From Eutreptiella sp. 'Long Island Sound 2002' (Eukaryota; Euglenozoa; Euglenophyceae; Eutreptiales; Eutreptiaceae): a stretch of 64,000 nt of DNA. Below the pieces are notes generated by a model. That model did not search any database, was not told the DNA's origin, and saw nothing but the letters and a program-made list of their open reading frames with translations. Positions 11,801 to 21,399 of this stretch are shown here, piece after piece; the first letter of the stretch is position 1; every line of letters starts with the position of its first letter. Location of the stretch: positions 13,861,433 through 13,925,432 of the forward strand of contig OZ038386.1 in NCBI GenBank assembly GCA_964036045.1, given 5' to 3'. Both the position numbers and the translations under genes were made by a program.

Positions 11801-13106
11801 CTCACAGCAGCTTCGGCAATACCCGTACCACCAACTGGTGGGACCCCTCCCCAGACCGGAAGACAAAGGGTTACTTCTTTTGCGTACCCCTAAGAAGGTG
11901 GAATGGCAGTGGGAAATGCCCTTTTTGGCGGACCTGCTGCGCTGGCTGAGGGAACTGCACTGGGCCCCTGAACCAGGCACGGTGACGTTCTTGGAACTTG
12001 CACTGGACTTTGAGGAATTTGCGCAACGCACCCTCCCACACGCTCCACAGGCAAAATTTAAGGGCACCACCCTTTCGCTGCAAGAGAGAGGCCGGGTCTT
12101 ACGACTGGCAATGGCAAATGCGCAGCGCCTGGTCACCAAAGGCCATTTGCATCCGGCGCGTGTGGTCACACGCTGCAGCTCCTTAGTTCCTTTGGGGGGG
12201 CCGGCACTCTGCGGCCTGAACTGCCGCCCTTATTTCACTTGCCGCAGTGCCATGAACATGCACGTTCAGCAGTTAGCGGCATACTGTGAGCGCACATGGG
12301 CCACCAAGGTTGGTCTCAACAGGATACACAAACTGCGCCCGCACACACACAGGCCACGCAGAACAGCGCAGGAAGTGGAGGAGCATCGGCTACAGCGTGC
12401 ACTCCAGGGGAATCTGCAGTTGGGGCTGGCCCCGCCCTCGGAGCAGACCACTTTTGCCAAAGGGGGGGGGGGCTGCTCCTCCTTTGCAGCTGATTTCTTC
12501 CCTGTGATAGGGGATGGGAAGCTCCCACAGCGCCCCTACACCGGGACACGCAGGCGCGCAAACACACACAGGGGGCCACCACCGGCGCCGCCGGCTGATC
12601 CGTCAAAGTGTGCCCAGCACTCGGCTGACGCATGCACGACCTGCAAGAGATTTCGGCGCACAGCTGAAGCGTGCTGTGCGCTGGGACATCACGCCGATGA
12701 CCACATAGCACGCAGACCGCAACTGCAACTGTGCCCACTGCATGGCCTGCCACCGTGCCCGAGGTGCACACTCAAGCAAAGGGGAGTGCGCCACTGCTGT
12801 CAGCGGGGACACCATAAAGTGTGCACCCCAGTGCCTGCGCGCCGGAAACGCCCACTTGCTGCACATGCACAACTGCCCAACAAACGGCCACGCCTGCAAG
12901 GGCCTGCACGTATCTCAACGGGTCTGCTGAGGTCCCCACACCAACCCCCCACCCCTCCAGCCCCCAAGCGCAGGAGGCCGAAAACACCCCCCCCTCCGTC
13001 CCCACCTGCCCCAGTTCCACGGGGGCTGGAGGAGACCGTGGCCGAGGATGTCGCCCGCCCGCTTTTCGTGACGAGGCACGGGAGAGCAAACACTCTGGAT
13101 ACTTAG
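8805..13106 (+). pseudogene. LINE copy B ORF2, reverse transcriptase and C-terminal zinc-finger part
   Basis: It continues the endonuclease frame after the C12 slip, reading SAEDTQKICDSLL onward. RT motifs are TGLDGW (about 9797), LIPKGEG (9934), YGFRKKRGATDAAAF (10069), motif A LDYIKCFDL (10168), NGILQGCPLS (10338) and the active-site YADD in LGYADDTYGF (about 10504). A C-x2-C-x8-H-x4-C finger (CPYCGNAPENEEHIFWQC) lies at about 11488-11541. A second Cys/His-rich block with paired Cys (CTTCKRF, CCALGHH, CPRCTLK, CCQRGHH) is at about 12610-12830. The protein ends in a Pro-rich, Arg-rich tail. The RT core is intact, but the element is frameshifted and 5'-truncated and is therefore probably inactive. 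Confidence 0.92.
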
Positions 13107-13237
13107 CCAGTAAAATACAGAGGTTCTGATTCCGCAGAAGGGAGGGAAACAACGTCACAAAGAGGCCTCAGCAGACCTGAGCCAAATGGGGCGTCCAGCC
13201 CAACGCTGCACAAGGATCCACCTCTAAAAGTACAGAT

Positions 13238-13256
13238 CACACACACACACACACAC
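13238..13256. repeat. (CA)n tail of copy B / junction with copy C
   Basis: The CA run ends copy B, and copy C starts at 13257 without a spacer. Confidence 0.9.
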
Positions 13257-13620
13257 GCCCATATAAGCGCCCACGAGTTGGGCCTTCACAGACACGTCAA
13301 GCCTCTTTGAGGTCTCCACACCAACCCCCAACGCCTCCCGCCCCCAAGCGGCGGAGGCCCAAAACGCCATCCCCGCCCTCCCCACCAACCCCTGTTCCAC
13401 AGGGGCTAGCAGAGACGCCGGATACGGAAGCAATCTGCCGCCAGCTTTTTCTGGGGGCACACGGAAGGGCCAGCTCCGAGGTTACCTAACCGTACACACA
13501 CAGAGGTTCTGATTCCGCAGAAGGGATGGATCACAGGAGCAAAGAGGCGACAGCAAACTGAGCCGAATACACCTGCCATCTCATGGCTGCATATGGATCT
13601 ACCTCGTAAATAGTACAGAT

Positions 13621-13648
<28 letters not shown>
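13257..13648 (+). mobile_element. LINE copy C, heavily 5'-truncated, ending in (CA)n
   Basis: Only the last part of ORF2 remains: the Pro/Arg-rich tail with PPTPPAPKRRRPKTP and a stop at 13487-13489. It is followed by the family 3' UTR (CAGAGGTTCTGATTCCGCAGA) and a longer (CA)n run at 13621-13648. It is the third same-strand member of the chain A-B-C. Confidence 0.88.
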
Positions 13649-13651
<3 letters not shown>

Positions 13652-13825
13652 GACAATGTGACATTTCTTTAATTCTGCAACTGTGTCATGTTGTGCACAC
13701 AACTTGCGTATTCTCAATTTGTACTTAGTTGGCAATGGAACAAAAAGACGTTTGTGTGTTGTTGAGGGTGGCGACCAATGCGCTGTTCATGGCTTTTCCA
13801 ATTGTGCATGATGTGTGTTATGTGA

Positions 13826-13975
13826 AGGGAAGGTAGTTTGCAACTTTCTTGAGCTGGGGCAGTTTGTGGCAACGAATTCTAAGGGCGTTTCCAAGGGGTG
13901 TGCCTGGGCGCTCATCGGGGGGAACATAGTCTAAAAGTAGCGCACAGTGTGCACGCAGTGCAAGGATTCCCCCTA
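13826..13975. repeat. dispersed ~150-bp repeat, copy 1 (partner at 16318-16466)
   Basis: Both copies start with GAAGGGAAGGTAG, continue with CAACTTTCTTGAGCTGGGGC, TTCTAAGGGCGTTT and GGGGGGAACATAGTCTAAAA, and end with the GCAGTG hairpin motif and GCAAGGATTCCCCC. They are about 80-85% identical by eye and carry no ORF of note. Confidence 0.85.
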
Positions 13976-15087
13976 GGGCATGCACTCGGTGCACTTTCGA
14001 AGCCACCATGAAGGTGAGATGTGTTGCACGTGCATCTTGATGAGCACGCTCTGAACCCTGGTGCACACAACCAACAATGTGCGTTCCGATTTGGAACGGC
14101 CCTATGTCACTGAGTTGCATTGGAGGAAGCATGTGTTTGGCTATGGTACATCCATTGGTTTGGTGGCAGGGTAATAGACCTCGGCATTACGTATACAAGA
14201 GCATTGAGCTGCATGTTTGTGTGGCGCATCCTTGAAACGAAACAAGCAGCCATCACATCCCCGATTTGTTGTCTATGTCCTGGGCCGTTGTGGGCAGAAA
14301 CTGAGAGACTTCCCCTTCTATGTTGGTGTCAACAGCCAGCGGTCAATGCCAAAAGGGTTAGCAGTCAATGCGGTCAGCTTCGTTGTTTTTTTTTTTTACA
14401 GTCCCCCCCCCCCCCCCCCCCCGGGCTGTTGTTCAACCGCTAAAAACATTCCCTCAAGTGCTCTGCAAGAGGCGGGAAGGCCAGGAGGGTGCGGGCATAG
14501 TCTGTCACCAGTGGGTTTTCCATATGACGCTTGTCTTTCCTGATGGACAGCAGGCAGCTCCACCCATTCCATGCTCTGGTGTGTTTCCGCTGAGTTGTGG
14601 CCATTGGGTGTTGGTCCTCAGCTGATGACCTTTCTGACCCCCTCCTCATGGTCCCCAAGCACAGAAATGCACATGCACGGACCGGTGGGGTATAAATTGG
14701 AACCTTGGGCCCCCGCCTCCATCACCCCTAATTGCTTTTGCTTTTGATTCCTGTTGTAAGATCACACCGATTAAATGAATGATCATTGTGAATGTTGGAT
14801 AGATGATGTTTATCCCCCTGTATTCCTCCTCACTTATTTCAATGCGTATGTTTATGTACGTCTGCACATGTATCCATATGATGGATTGATGGAGGGATGG
14901 ATGGACAGGTGGGTAGATGGGCGCGTAGACGACAAATACTTGCATGCCAATGTGCAGGAGGCACCCTCTGCATCTCACTGAAGCGTAGATTGCTGTGGGT
15001 GTGGGTGTAGGTATGGGTGAGAATTGCTGTGCGTGTGTGGTATGTGTATGCAAGCGTGGCCGGAGCAGTATGCGTATTTGTACCAGT
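13976..15087. other. no gene recognised
   Basis: No protein-like frame is found. A T8 run followed by a long C run occurs near 14388-14422, and a GGAT-rich simple stretch at about 14879-14925. Confidence 0.5.
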
Positions 15088-15606
15088 TCATTTGAGTGCA
15101 TTGTACTGTAAACCTCTGTATGTGTACATGAGTTCTACACTCATGTAGATGTGTGCACCTGTCTTTCTGTGAATGGTTGGACACAACAGTGGTTTGTGCA
15201 TGATATCTGGTACGGTCCAAGCAGTACTGCTGCTGCTAAGTGGATAAGCTGGTGCAATTGTTGCAGCAGTGTTTTGAGTATGGGAGGCAACTGTCGTGGA
15301 TGAGCGATTCTGCACAGTTAATAATGTCTTCGTCCGAACCCTGTACACAATCAGTGAAAAGTGCTTTGCTCTGTCACCACCTTTTGTATACACAGCTGTA
15401 TCCATGGTAAACTTCCCTTTGAGCCATGACAATCTCTTCAGCCTGATGTGGTTGATCTCTTGCCCACCACTCACAGACGCACAATGTAGCATGTGGTTGG
15501 TGCATTGGAGGTATTCCACGTGGCTGATTCTCAAGCGATAATGTAGGCACTGCTGGTTGCAGTAACAGTTGAGTGCATTTGTACAATCCAAGACGTTTGC
15601 AGACAT
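15088..15606 (-). CDS. weak minus-strand ORF, 172 aa, unidentified
   Basis: An ATG-to-stop frame of 172 codons on the minus strand. The middle part (GGDRAKHFSLIVYRVRTKTLL) has a reasonably protein-like composition, while the ends are Cys/Thr-rich and less convincing. There is no domain, no signal peptide and no supporting neighbour. It could equally be a chance open frame in repetitive DNA. Confidence 0.15.
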   Translation of the reverse strand: MSANVLDCTNALNCYCNQQCLHYRLRISHVEYLQCTNHMLHCASVSGGQEINHIRLKRLSWLKGKFTMDTAVYTKGGDRAKHFSLIVYRVRTKTLLTVQNRSSTTVASHTQNTAATIAPAYPLSSSSTAWTVPDIMHKPLLCPTIHRKTGAHIYMSVELMYTYRGLQYNALK

Positions 15607-16142
15607 TTGAAGTTTTCTTTGTGTTTCACCGCCTTGTGCTCATCCTCTCTCATGCACGCATCATGACCTTGCTCTTAGGCCTGTGCAGCCGTAGAGGTAT
15701 TTTCATGAGAGGTAACTTTGCTGGGTTTGCAGGATGCACCAGAATTGAGCAGCGAGCCAACTCCATTTTGCCCGGCGTTGTAGTGCCCCACATACTTTTC
15801 TAGATGGAGCAAGGGAGATGGCCACCTAAGACAGCTTAGACATGCCAGATGAGTGGTCGTGGGCAAGGTGCTGTGTGGGCTACTGACTGCACATGTAAGA
15901 GGGATTGTGATGATCACCTTCAGAGTGGTGAGCTCAGTCTGGGCTACCCAGTGTAAATTGAGATTGACAGATGGATTGACCAAGGAAGGTGTGTGGTATG
16001 TGCTAGAATGCGCAAAGGGATGGATATGGATGGTGCTGCGGCTGAGAGTCGGTAAGCGTGGGGGAGCACCTGATGCGGCGTCCACCTAGCCGCGGTCTGA
16101 AGTGCCAGTTAACGAAACCCAATGTCTTGGCAAACGAGCAAA

Positions 16143-16204
16143 ACCCAGGTTTCCCCAGAAACCCAAGTTTGGCGTCACTGCCCCTCTTGTCCACAGTGTG
16201 CAGT
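16143..16204. repeat. dispersed ~60-bp repeat (partner at 25815-25877)
   Basis: Both copies contain CCCAGGTTTCCCCAGAAACC, AGTTTGGC and CACTGCCCCTCTTG followed by CACAGTGTGCAGT. It is an interspersed repeat of unknown class. Confidence 0.75.
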
Positions 16205-16317
16205 ATATTTTTCGCGCGCTCCCGCCCGTCAGATGGTTGTTCGAATTAAACTGTGCCCGTGTCCTGAGGGCAGGGAGGATCCAGAGAATCAGCCAAACGT
16301 TGCTCGTGGCACTGAGT

Positions 16318-16466
16318 GAAGGGAAGGTAGCTCCCAACTTTCTTGAGCTGGGGCAGTTTGGGTCACCTAATTCTAAGGGCGTTTGCAAGAGGTTTGCCTG
16401 GGGGCTCTTCGGGGGGAACATAGTCTAAAATTAGCGCGCAGTGTGCGCGCAGTGCAAGGATTCCCC
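16318..16466. repeat. dispersed ~150-bp repeat, copy 2 (partner at 13826-13975)
   Basis: Same block order as the copy at 13826, ending in the GCGCGCAGTGC-type hairpin motif and GCAAGGATTCCCCC. Confidence 0.85.
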
Positions 16467-16530
16467 CATTGAATCCATTTTCTTTGGTGGGGGTCTAGGT
16501 GTGATGTGCAATTGCCTTGGGGTTTGTGAC

Positions 16531-17181
16531 CAGTGGTCCCTATAGCGGTGGATATTTGGGGAGTTGACGGTGGATTTGCGATGGATTTGACCATTTTGAC
16601 GATGGATTTACGATGGATATGCCTCTTTGACACCTTTTTTGCATGTTGTGAAGCTTGTGCCCAGAACGTTTTGCACACTGTAGGTATTTTGCAGTTCCCC
16701 CTCCACCATGCCAAGGAGACCTTAGGAGTGAAGTAAATCCACTGTGCGGCCCATCTTCTTGCTTTGTTGGGTTGGGGTAGGGATCTGGTGGCATGTGGTA
16801 TTCATGTCATGTCATGTCATGTCATGGAGCGCCAGATCCATCGTCCGCTGGTCCGCCTTGGGGGGCGTCCATCGGCAGAACGTCTAGCCGATACACACAC
16901 ACGCACTCCGACGAATTGGGCCCCAGGTGAGGGGGGGCCGAGAGCACCTTGAACGGCGCGAGAGAGAATGGTGCCCAGGCCATGAAAGGCCCACCACGGG
17001 CAGGTGAGCGGACGCTCGAAGACACTGGTCCCGCCGACAGGCCCCGGCATTCTGGGATCCAGTGGGTTTCACCTCAGACGATCGCCGTGGTATTCTGGAT
17101 TGCTTACGGTGGATTTGCCATGGATTTGAAAAATTTGACGATGGATTTACGACGGATTATCCGTCGCTATAGGGACCACTG
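16531..17181. mobile_element. non-autonomous DNA transposon with TIRs and 8-bp TSD (hAT-like)
   Basis: The terminal inverted repeats are perfect for 17 bp: CAGTGGTCCCTATAGCG at 16531-16547 and its reverse complement at 17165-17181. The flanking bases are TTTGTGAC (16523-16530) and TTTGTAAC (17182-17189), an 8-bp target-site duplication with one mismatch. An 8-bp duplication and termini starting with CAG are typical of the hAT superfamily. Subterminal sequences at both ends share GACGATGGATTTACGA and GGTGGATTTG in direct orientation. No transposase ORF is present in the 651 bp, so this is a MITE-like passenger that would need a transposase in trans. It contains a (TCATG)n run at about 16804-16826. 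Confidence 0.82.
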
Positions 17182-17189
17182 TTTGTAAC

Positions 17190-17676
17190 CCAAGGGCCAG
17201 GGTCCAAGGTGTGCACAAGGCAGAGGTTTTGCTGCATGGATAAACTTCAGATCTAAAAGTTACAACTTCTGCCGGCATGACGTTAGATTCCCAAGCTTGT
17301 TGCATCTTCTCATGTCCTGCCAGTCAAGGGTAGCAGGGGTGTCAAGGTGTTTTGGGTGTGAAGCGGAGGAGGTATCAACATAGCGCCCCACTATGCTTAA
17401 TTCCCCCCTCAGCTATTTGTTCTCTGCGTTGGAAGTGGGCCGAAGATAGTCACTGGGCTACCGTCCTCCAGGAGGTAGTAGGGGACCGTTATACAGCGGA
17501 TGGGGCTGGACAAGGAGGCGGTGGGGGGGGGGAGCTACAGCTCAGGCAAAGAGTGTGGGGAGGGGGGTGGTGGGACTGGTGAGGTCGAGGTGAGAAATTT
17601 CACGTCCCACACTTGTTTGTCTGTACTGCTCTTTCCAGCTGCACACCATCACCTGTGTGGACTCAGCCTTTCTTTG
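17190..17676. other. 5' flank of the histidine kinase gene
   Basis: No separate gene is seen. The kinase frame stays open upstream to about 17500, but this part is Gly-rich translation of G runs and unlikely to be coding. A possible splice acceptor (CTGCTCTTTCCAG, near 17626-17638) just upstream of the ATG at 17677 would fit a 5' UTR intron. Confidence 0.4.
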
Positions 17677-19830
17677 ATGGAACCCCAGGGCCCGCCCATC
17701 CTTGAGCAACACCAGTGCCGCTCTTTCTGGCGCGGCTACGGGTTTGTCTCTGATGCAGAGGAGCTGGCATACCAGGAGCGATACCGCATCCCTGATGCAC
17801 GTATGGTCCAGATGTGGGTGTTGCTCACACTGCTTGCTGACCTAGCGCTCTTTGCCCTTTTTGCTGGGACTCATACATCTTTGGGACGGCCCTATGAAGT
17901 GTATTTGATGTACATCCCAAACGTTAGCCTGTGCCTGGTCACCCTTGGTGTGGTTTCTCGGGTGCCTGTGAAGTACTTGCATCCATTCCTGAGTGCTGTC
18001 GCAGTGTTGGTGACTTGGGGGCGGGGACTCATTGTGAATGCTCACGTGTCTGCTATGCCTGCTATGGCTAAGCACTCGTTGGCTACGGTGTACAGCGAAA
18101 TCTCTGACAACCCTGTGGCTCTGCAGGAGCTGCAAGAGTATGTCAGGGGGGCCACTGTCGAGCCGGTCACTGCCGGGTTGTGTTACTGCGGCATGACAAT
18201 GGCAATGCTCCTCTTGATTGGCGTGCACCGCTCCACCATCGTGGCTGCTGCCTGCATTCCCCTGGCCTATGGCTGGGTTGCATTTGGACCCCACGTTCTA
18301 TTGGCTGACGCCATCTTCCGGGTGGGAATACTGATGGTTGCCTGCTTGCTCCTCCTGGTGGCAATGCGATCCGTTATACTGATGCGCCGGCGGCAGTTTC
18401 GCCTTGAGCGGTCGTTCCAGGCCGCATTGCAGGAGGCTCTGGAGGCCTCCCGGAAGGCGGACAGCATCTTGAACCACACCCTGAAGAACACGATGGCGGA
18501 TGCCGCGGCTGACATAGAAATGTTTCTCACCAACACTGATTTGCCGGAGCCTTCAGTCCGCCACTTGCGTCTGTCGATGGCCACGCTGCGGCGGGGGATG
18601 CGCGCGTGTCGGCACCGACAGGCGTACATCAAGCTCGAAAGCGCGGGCTACCAGCCCTCGCTGCAACCGGTCCAGCTGAGCGCGTTGGTGGATGAGGTCA
18701 CCGCTGGCAGAGACATCCGAGTCAGCGTGGAGGACAAGCGTGTGCTGCTCGATGAGAAGTTGTACAGCCTGGTCCTTGACAACACCATCAACAACGCCTT
18801 CAAGCACGGCCGCCCGCAGGACCCCCAAGTGCAGTTGACGGTCAGCACGGCGCCTGTGGACGGTGGGGCCAGCCCGGCAGACGACAAACATGTGCGGGTC
18901 ACGTTCCGGCTGTCCAACCAGGCGAACCCATCGCGGCCTCGGATTACCGACGACTACGTTGCCAAGGTGCTGCGCGGGGAATCCAAAGAGAACGTTGGGG
19001 CCCTGTCCGATCAGATCGGGCTGCAGCATTCCCTGTTGGCGTGCCAGGCTCTCAACGTGACGGCCTCGCTGACCCAGAGCGGCCAGACGGTGGTCTTCAC
19101 GGCGGTGGCTGTCGTCAAGCTTGCCACACAGATGCCTTCGCCGGATGGGCAAGAGCGCGGCACCGCATTGGATCAGGAAGTTGCGGCATTCCCCCCGGAC
19201 CTGAAGATCTGCTGCATTGACGATTCGGATGGGGCCCGGCGGCTTCTGGACTTCAACCTCCGAGCTCGGGCCAAAACCGGCAATGTTCATGTGTTTGGGA
19301 AGGAGAGGCTCGAGGTGTCGCAGTTCATGGAGGCCGTGCTGGATGGCGGAGACATCGCCATCCTGGACCAGCACCTGGAATTCGAAGGCGAGGGGCTCGT
19401 TTATGGCACCGACCTTGTGCGAGAGCTGCGCCGGAAGCGGTTTCAGGGGCTGCTGTGCGCCCGGTCCGCCAATGTGGCTCCTGAGGACCGGGCGAAATAC
19501 ATCGAGGCCGGGGTGCACTGCATTTTTGGCAAGGACCTTGGGATGCGGGATATGATTGCGGAGATGCAGATCACGTATGTCCGAACGATCATGCGACCTC
19601 TTCAGCCTGGGTGCCTCCAGGCCTTCAGCACCGACAACTTGGTTCCGGTGAGGCACGGCTCGTGCTTAGCCTCCCTTCCCTCCCCTTCCTCCTCGAATGC
19701 CTGTGACTTGCATTTTGGGGGCCCTCGCCACTGTGAGCTTGGGCCCTGTACAGATGGGGAGGGTGCCATCCTGCAACCTCCTCCCGGAGCTTTGTATGCC
19801 GTCCCAAATCCTCGTCCCGCATATGAATGA
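17677..19830 (+). CDS. membrane-bound hybrid sensor histidine kinase with receiver domain
   Basis: About 717 aa if read to the in-frame stop. The N-terminal third (residues about 45-245) has several hydrophobic segments, such as MWVLLTLLADLALFALFAG and GILMVACLLLLVAM, so it is a membrane sensor. A His-box follows with LNHTLKN (the His is the probable phosphorylation site), then an N-box LDNTINNAFKHG for ATP binding and a weak G region around IGLQHSLLA. A receiver-like domain has an acidic pair in CIDDSD, the likely phospho-Asp in AILDQHLE, a Ser in CARSAN and a Lys in IFGKDL. The autophosphorylated His would pass phosphate to this Asp. ATG 17677 is chosen because coding-like sequence starts there. 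The last roughly 60 residues are low-quality, and CCG|GTGAGG at about 19649 is a plausible splice donor, so the true C-terminus may differ. Confidence 0.85.
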   Translation: MEPQGPPILEQHQCRSFWRGYGFVSDAEELAYQERYRIPDARMVQMWVLLTLLADLALFALFAGTHTSLGRPYEVYLMYIPNVSLCLVTLGVVSRVPVKYLHPFLSAVAVLVTWGRGLIVNAHVSAMPAMAKHSLATVYSEISDNPVALQELQEYVRGATVEPVTAGLCYCGMTMAMLLLIGVHRSTIVAAACIPLAYGWVAFGPHVLLADAIFRVGILMVACLLLLVAMRSVILMRRRQFRLERSFQAALQEALEASRKADSILNHTLKNTMADAAADIEMFLTNTDLPEPSVRHLRLSMATLRRGMRACRHRQAYIKLESAGYQPSLQPVQLSALVDEVTAGRDIRVSVEDKRVLLDEKLYSLVLDNTINNAFKHGRPQDPQVQLTVSTAPVDGGASPADDKHVRVTFRLSNQANPSRPRITDDYVAKVLRGESKENVGALSDQIGLQHSLLACQALNVTASLTQSGQTVVFTAVAVVKLATQMPSPDGQERGTALDQEVAAFPPDLKICCIDDSDGARRLLDFNLRARAKTGNVHVFGKERLEVSQFMEAVLDGGDIAILDQHLEFEGEGLVYGTDLVRELRRKRFQGLLCARSANVAPEDRAKYIEAGVHCIFGKDLGMRDMIAEMQITYVRTIMRPLQPGCLQAFSTDNLVPVRHGSCLASLPSPSSSNACDLHFGGPRHCELGPCTDGEGAILQPPPGALYAVPNPRPAYE

Positions 19831-19996
19831 GGTGATGCTTAGCATCTGCTCAGCAGCACTCCCTCGTCGATATCATGGGCTCCTCTGATGTTCTGAGCCT
19901 TGTTGGCCCTGTGGGTTCTCTAGAGTGGGACCCGCACACCAGGCGGGGCTGAAACCCTAACCCCGGCTGGTTTGCCCACACCACTTTCCACCTCGT

Positions 19997-21345
19997 ATGG
20001 CGGATGAAGAACGCCAGCCCCTGCTCAGGGAACGGCGCCCCACACGACTGCATCAAAATTGTTACGCACCCCTGATGATCCTCTTGGCAATCGGTGTTGT
20101 TGCCATCATGATGTGCGTTTTGCCCTCACCCCCCCACCCCCCCCTGCGCAAGCACTGCCTTGTCCAAGCACGGGAGCCCGTCTGACTGTCGTTCCTGGTT
20201 TTTCTGACCACGGCTCTTGCGGTCAGAAATGTAATGTGACACGGCTGTGCTGCGATTGTAGAGGGAAAGGGGGGCTGGATCATGCTTGTGGTAGTTCCTC
20301 CTGCTCATACCAACATTCTACTTGCAACTGCAACCCAATGCTGTCTGTTTTGGTGTGATTTTCAGCCATGGCTGATGTTGCTATTCTTGGCATGGCTGTT
20401 ACATTCATCTGGTCCGGCGATGAACATGTGCCCGCCACTATTATGGGTCCTTCTACTCGTGGGGATGATTTCTTTCACAGCACCTGTTGCCCCTGATGGG
20501 CAGTGAGGACGTCCAGAACATGCTGAAATTTGCCTACACATTGCTGGTGCCCTGTTGCAACCATTGTGGTTAGGGTGAGGTATGGTCAGGTTTTTGGCAA
20601 CATGCATTTTTTTGGTGCCGTGCGCTGTGCGCAACCACAGGCTTGTCCAAGCACGGGAGCCCGTCTGACCATCATTTTCCTGACTTTCAGCGTACTTGCG
20701 CAAGGGGCGTACACTCACGCGTGCCCACAGCCAAGGCACCACTGAACATGTGTCTGGAGATGCTTTGCAAAGCATGAAGTCTGACGTCGTGTACATTCAT
20801 AATGCAACAAATCGGCAGGTGGGTTGTTACACACTCCAAAGCGGATTCCAACCTTCATGGTCATTGCGTTGCTATCTCTAGGAAACAATGTCTTTGTGGA
20901 TTCTCTTTATGAGCCAGCACTTGAGCCCTCCATCCGCACTCTCGGATCATCACGAATCGCGAGTAGCATGGTGCGCACACAGTGCGCACGCAGTGCACCA
21001 ACTTGGCCTGGTGCTGAGATTCATAGCTATGACCATATGCCTGTGTCACGGGGGTATATGCGAGCTCAGTATCCGCTTTTTTTTTTGCTCATGGCCCTGT
21101 CTGGTGCTGATATTTTCTGAGATGCAACCCGCTGATTCATCTCAGCCTTCAATCTTCACACCACTGTCTTTTTCAGTCTACAGCCTTTGTGCCTCATGCA
21201 CACTGGGAAGCCTACGGGCATGGCAGTCTCCCACTGCAGAACCTAGTTTCAGACTCAGCTAATCCTCACCACATGTCAGATCCGCTACCACGGCCATTGT
21301 GGGATCATCGCAGCACTGGGCAGCTCTGGACCTTGATCCCGAGAG
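19997..21345 (+). CDS. candidate 5' exons of heliorhodopsin gene copy 1 (tentative model)
   Basis: Four phase-compatible pieces can be chained. Exon 1 is 19997-20093: MADEERQPLLRER, then RLHQNCYAPLMILLAI, phase 1. Exon 2 is 20366-20446, after TTTTCAG: MADVAILGMAVTFIWSGDEH, VPATIM, phase 1. Exon 3 is 20691-20818, after ACTTTCAG, ending CGGCAG|GTGGGT, phase 0. Exon 4 is 21177-21345, after TGTCTTTTTCAG, ending GAGAG|GTGACC. The junction of exons 2 and 3 gives VPATIMAYLRKG, resembling the LPxT...YLxG element that follows helix 1 in heliorhodopsins, and an Asn precedes helix 1 as in the family. ERQPLL looks like an acidic dileucine sorting signal. Helices 2-5 are not securely found before the last exon; 22097 and 23170 could begin further exons. 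The link to the last exon is inferred from position and strand only. Confidence 0.33.
20159..20186. repeat. 28-bp direct repeat (partner at 20642-20669)
   Basis: An identical 28-base word with an ACGGG-AG-CCCGT hairpin in its middle occurs here and at 20642-20669. In the tentative gene model both copies are intronic. Confidence 0.85.
20971..21085. repeat. hairpin motif plus dispersed repeat ATGACCATATGCC...
   Basis: Two GCAC-x3-GTGC-type 11-mers at 20971-20998 are followed at about 21027-21078 by a 50-bp repeat containing GACCATATGCCTGTGTCA and GTATATGCGAGCTCAGTAT. That repeat recurs at 47153-47202 and, more diverged, at 38006-38055. Confidence 0.75.
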
Positions 21346-21399
21346 GTGACCTTGAGTACTGTGAAGTGAGCGGGCTACGCCAGCTCATCTTAGTCTGAC

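Larger units (their letters stand above)
6616..13256 (+). mobile_element. LINE copy B, long, 5'-truncated within ORF1, ending in (CA)n
   Basis: A two-ORF non-LTR retrotransposon: ORF1 is followed by an ORF2 with an apurinic-type endonuclease, a reverse transcriptase and C-terminal zinc fingers. The ORF1 frame is already open at the first base after the CA run and has no ATG near its start, so the 5' end is missing. The 3' UTR (13107-13237) matches that of copy A and is followed by (CA)n at 13238-13256. There is no RNase H domain, unlike LINEs D and E in this window. Confidence 0.93.

Noticed and set aside
17500-17676. N-terminal extension of the histidine kinase
   Set aside because: The frame is open but translates G runs into poly-Gly; the first ATG followed by coding-like sequence is 17677.
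18553-19656. Minus-strand open frame of 367 codons
   Set aside because: It is the antisense shadow of the histidine kinase, whose plus-strand frame has clear His-box, N-box and receiver motifs.
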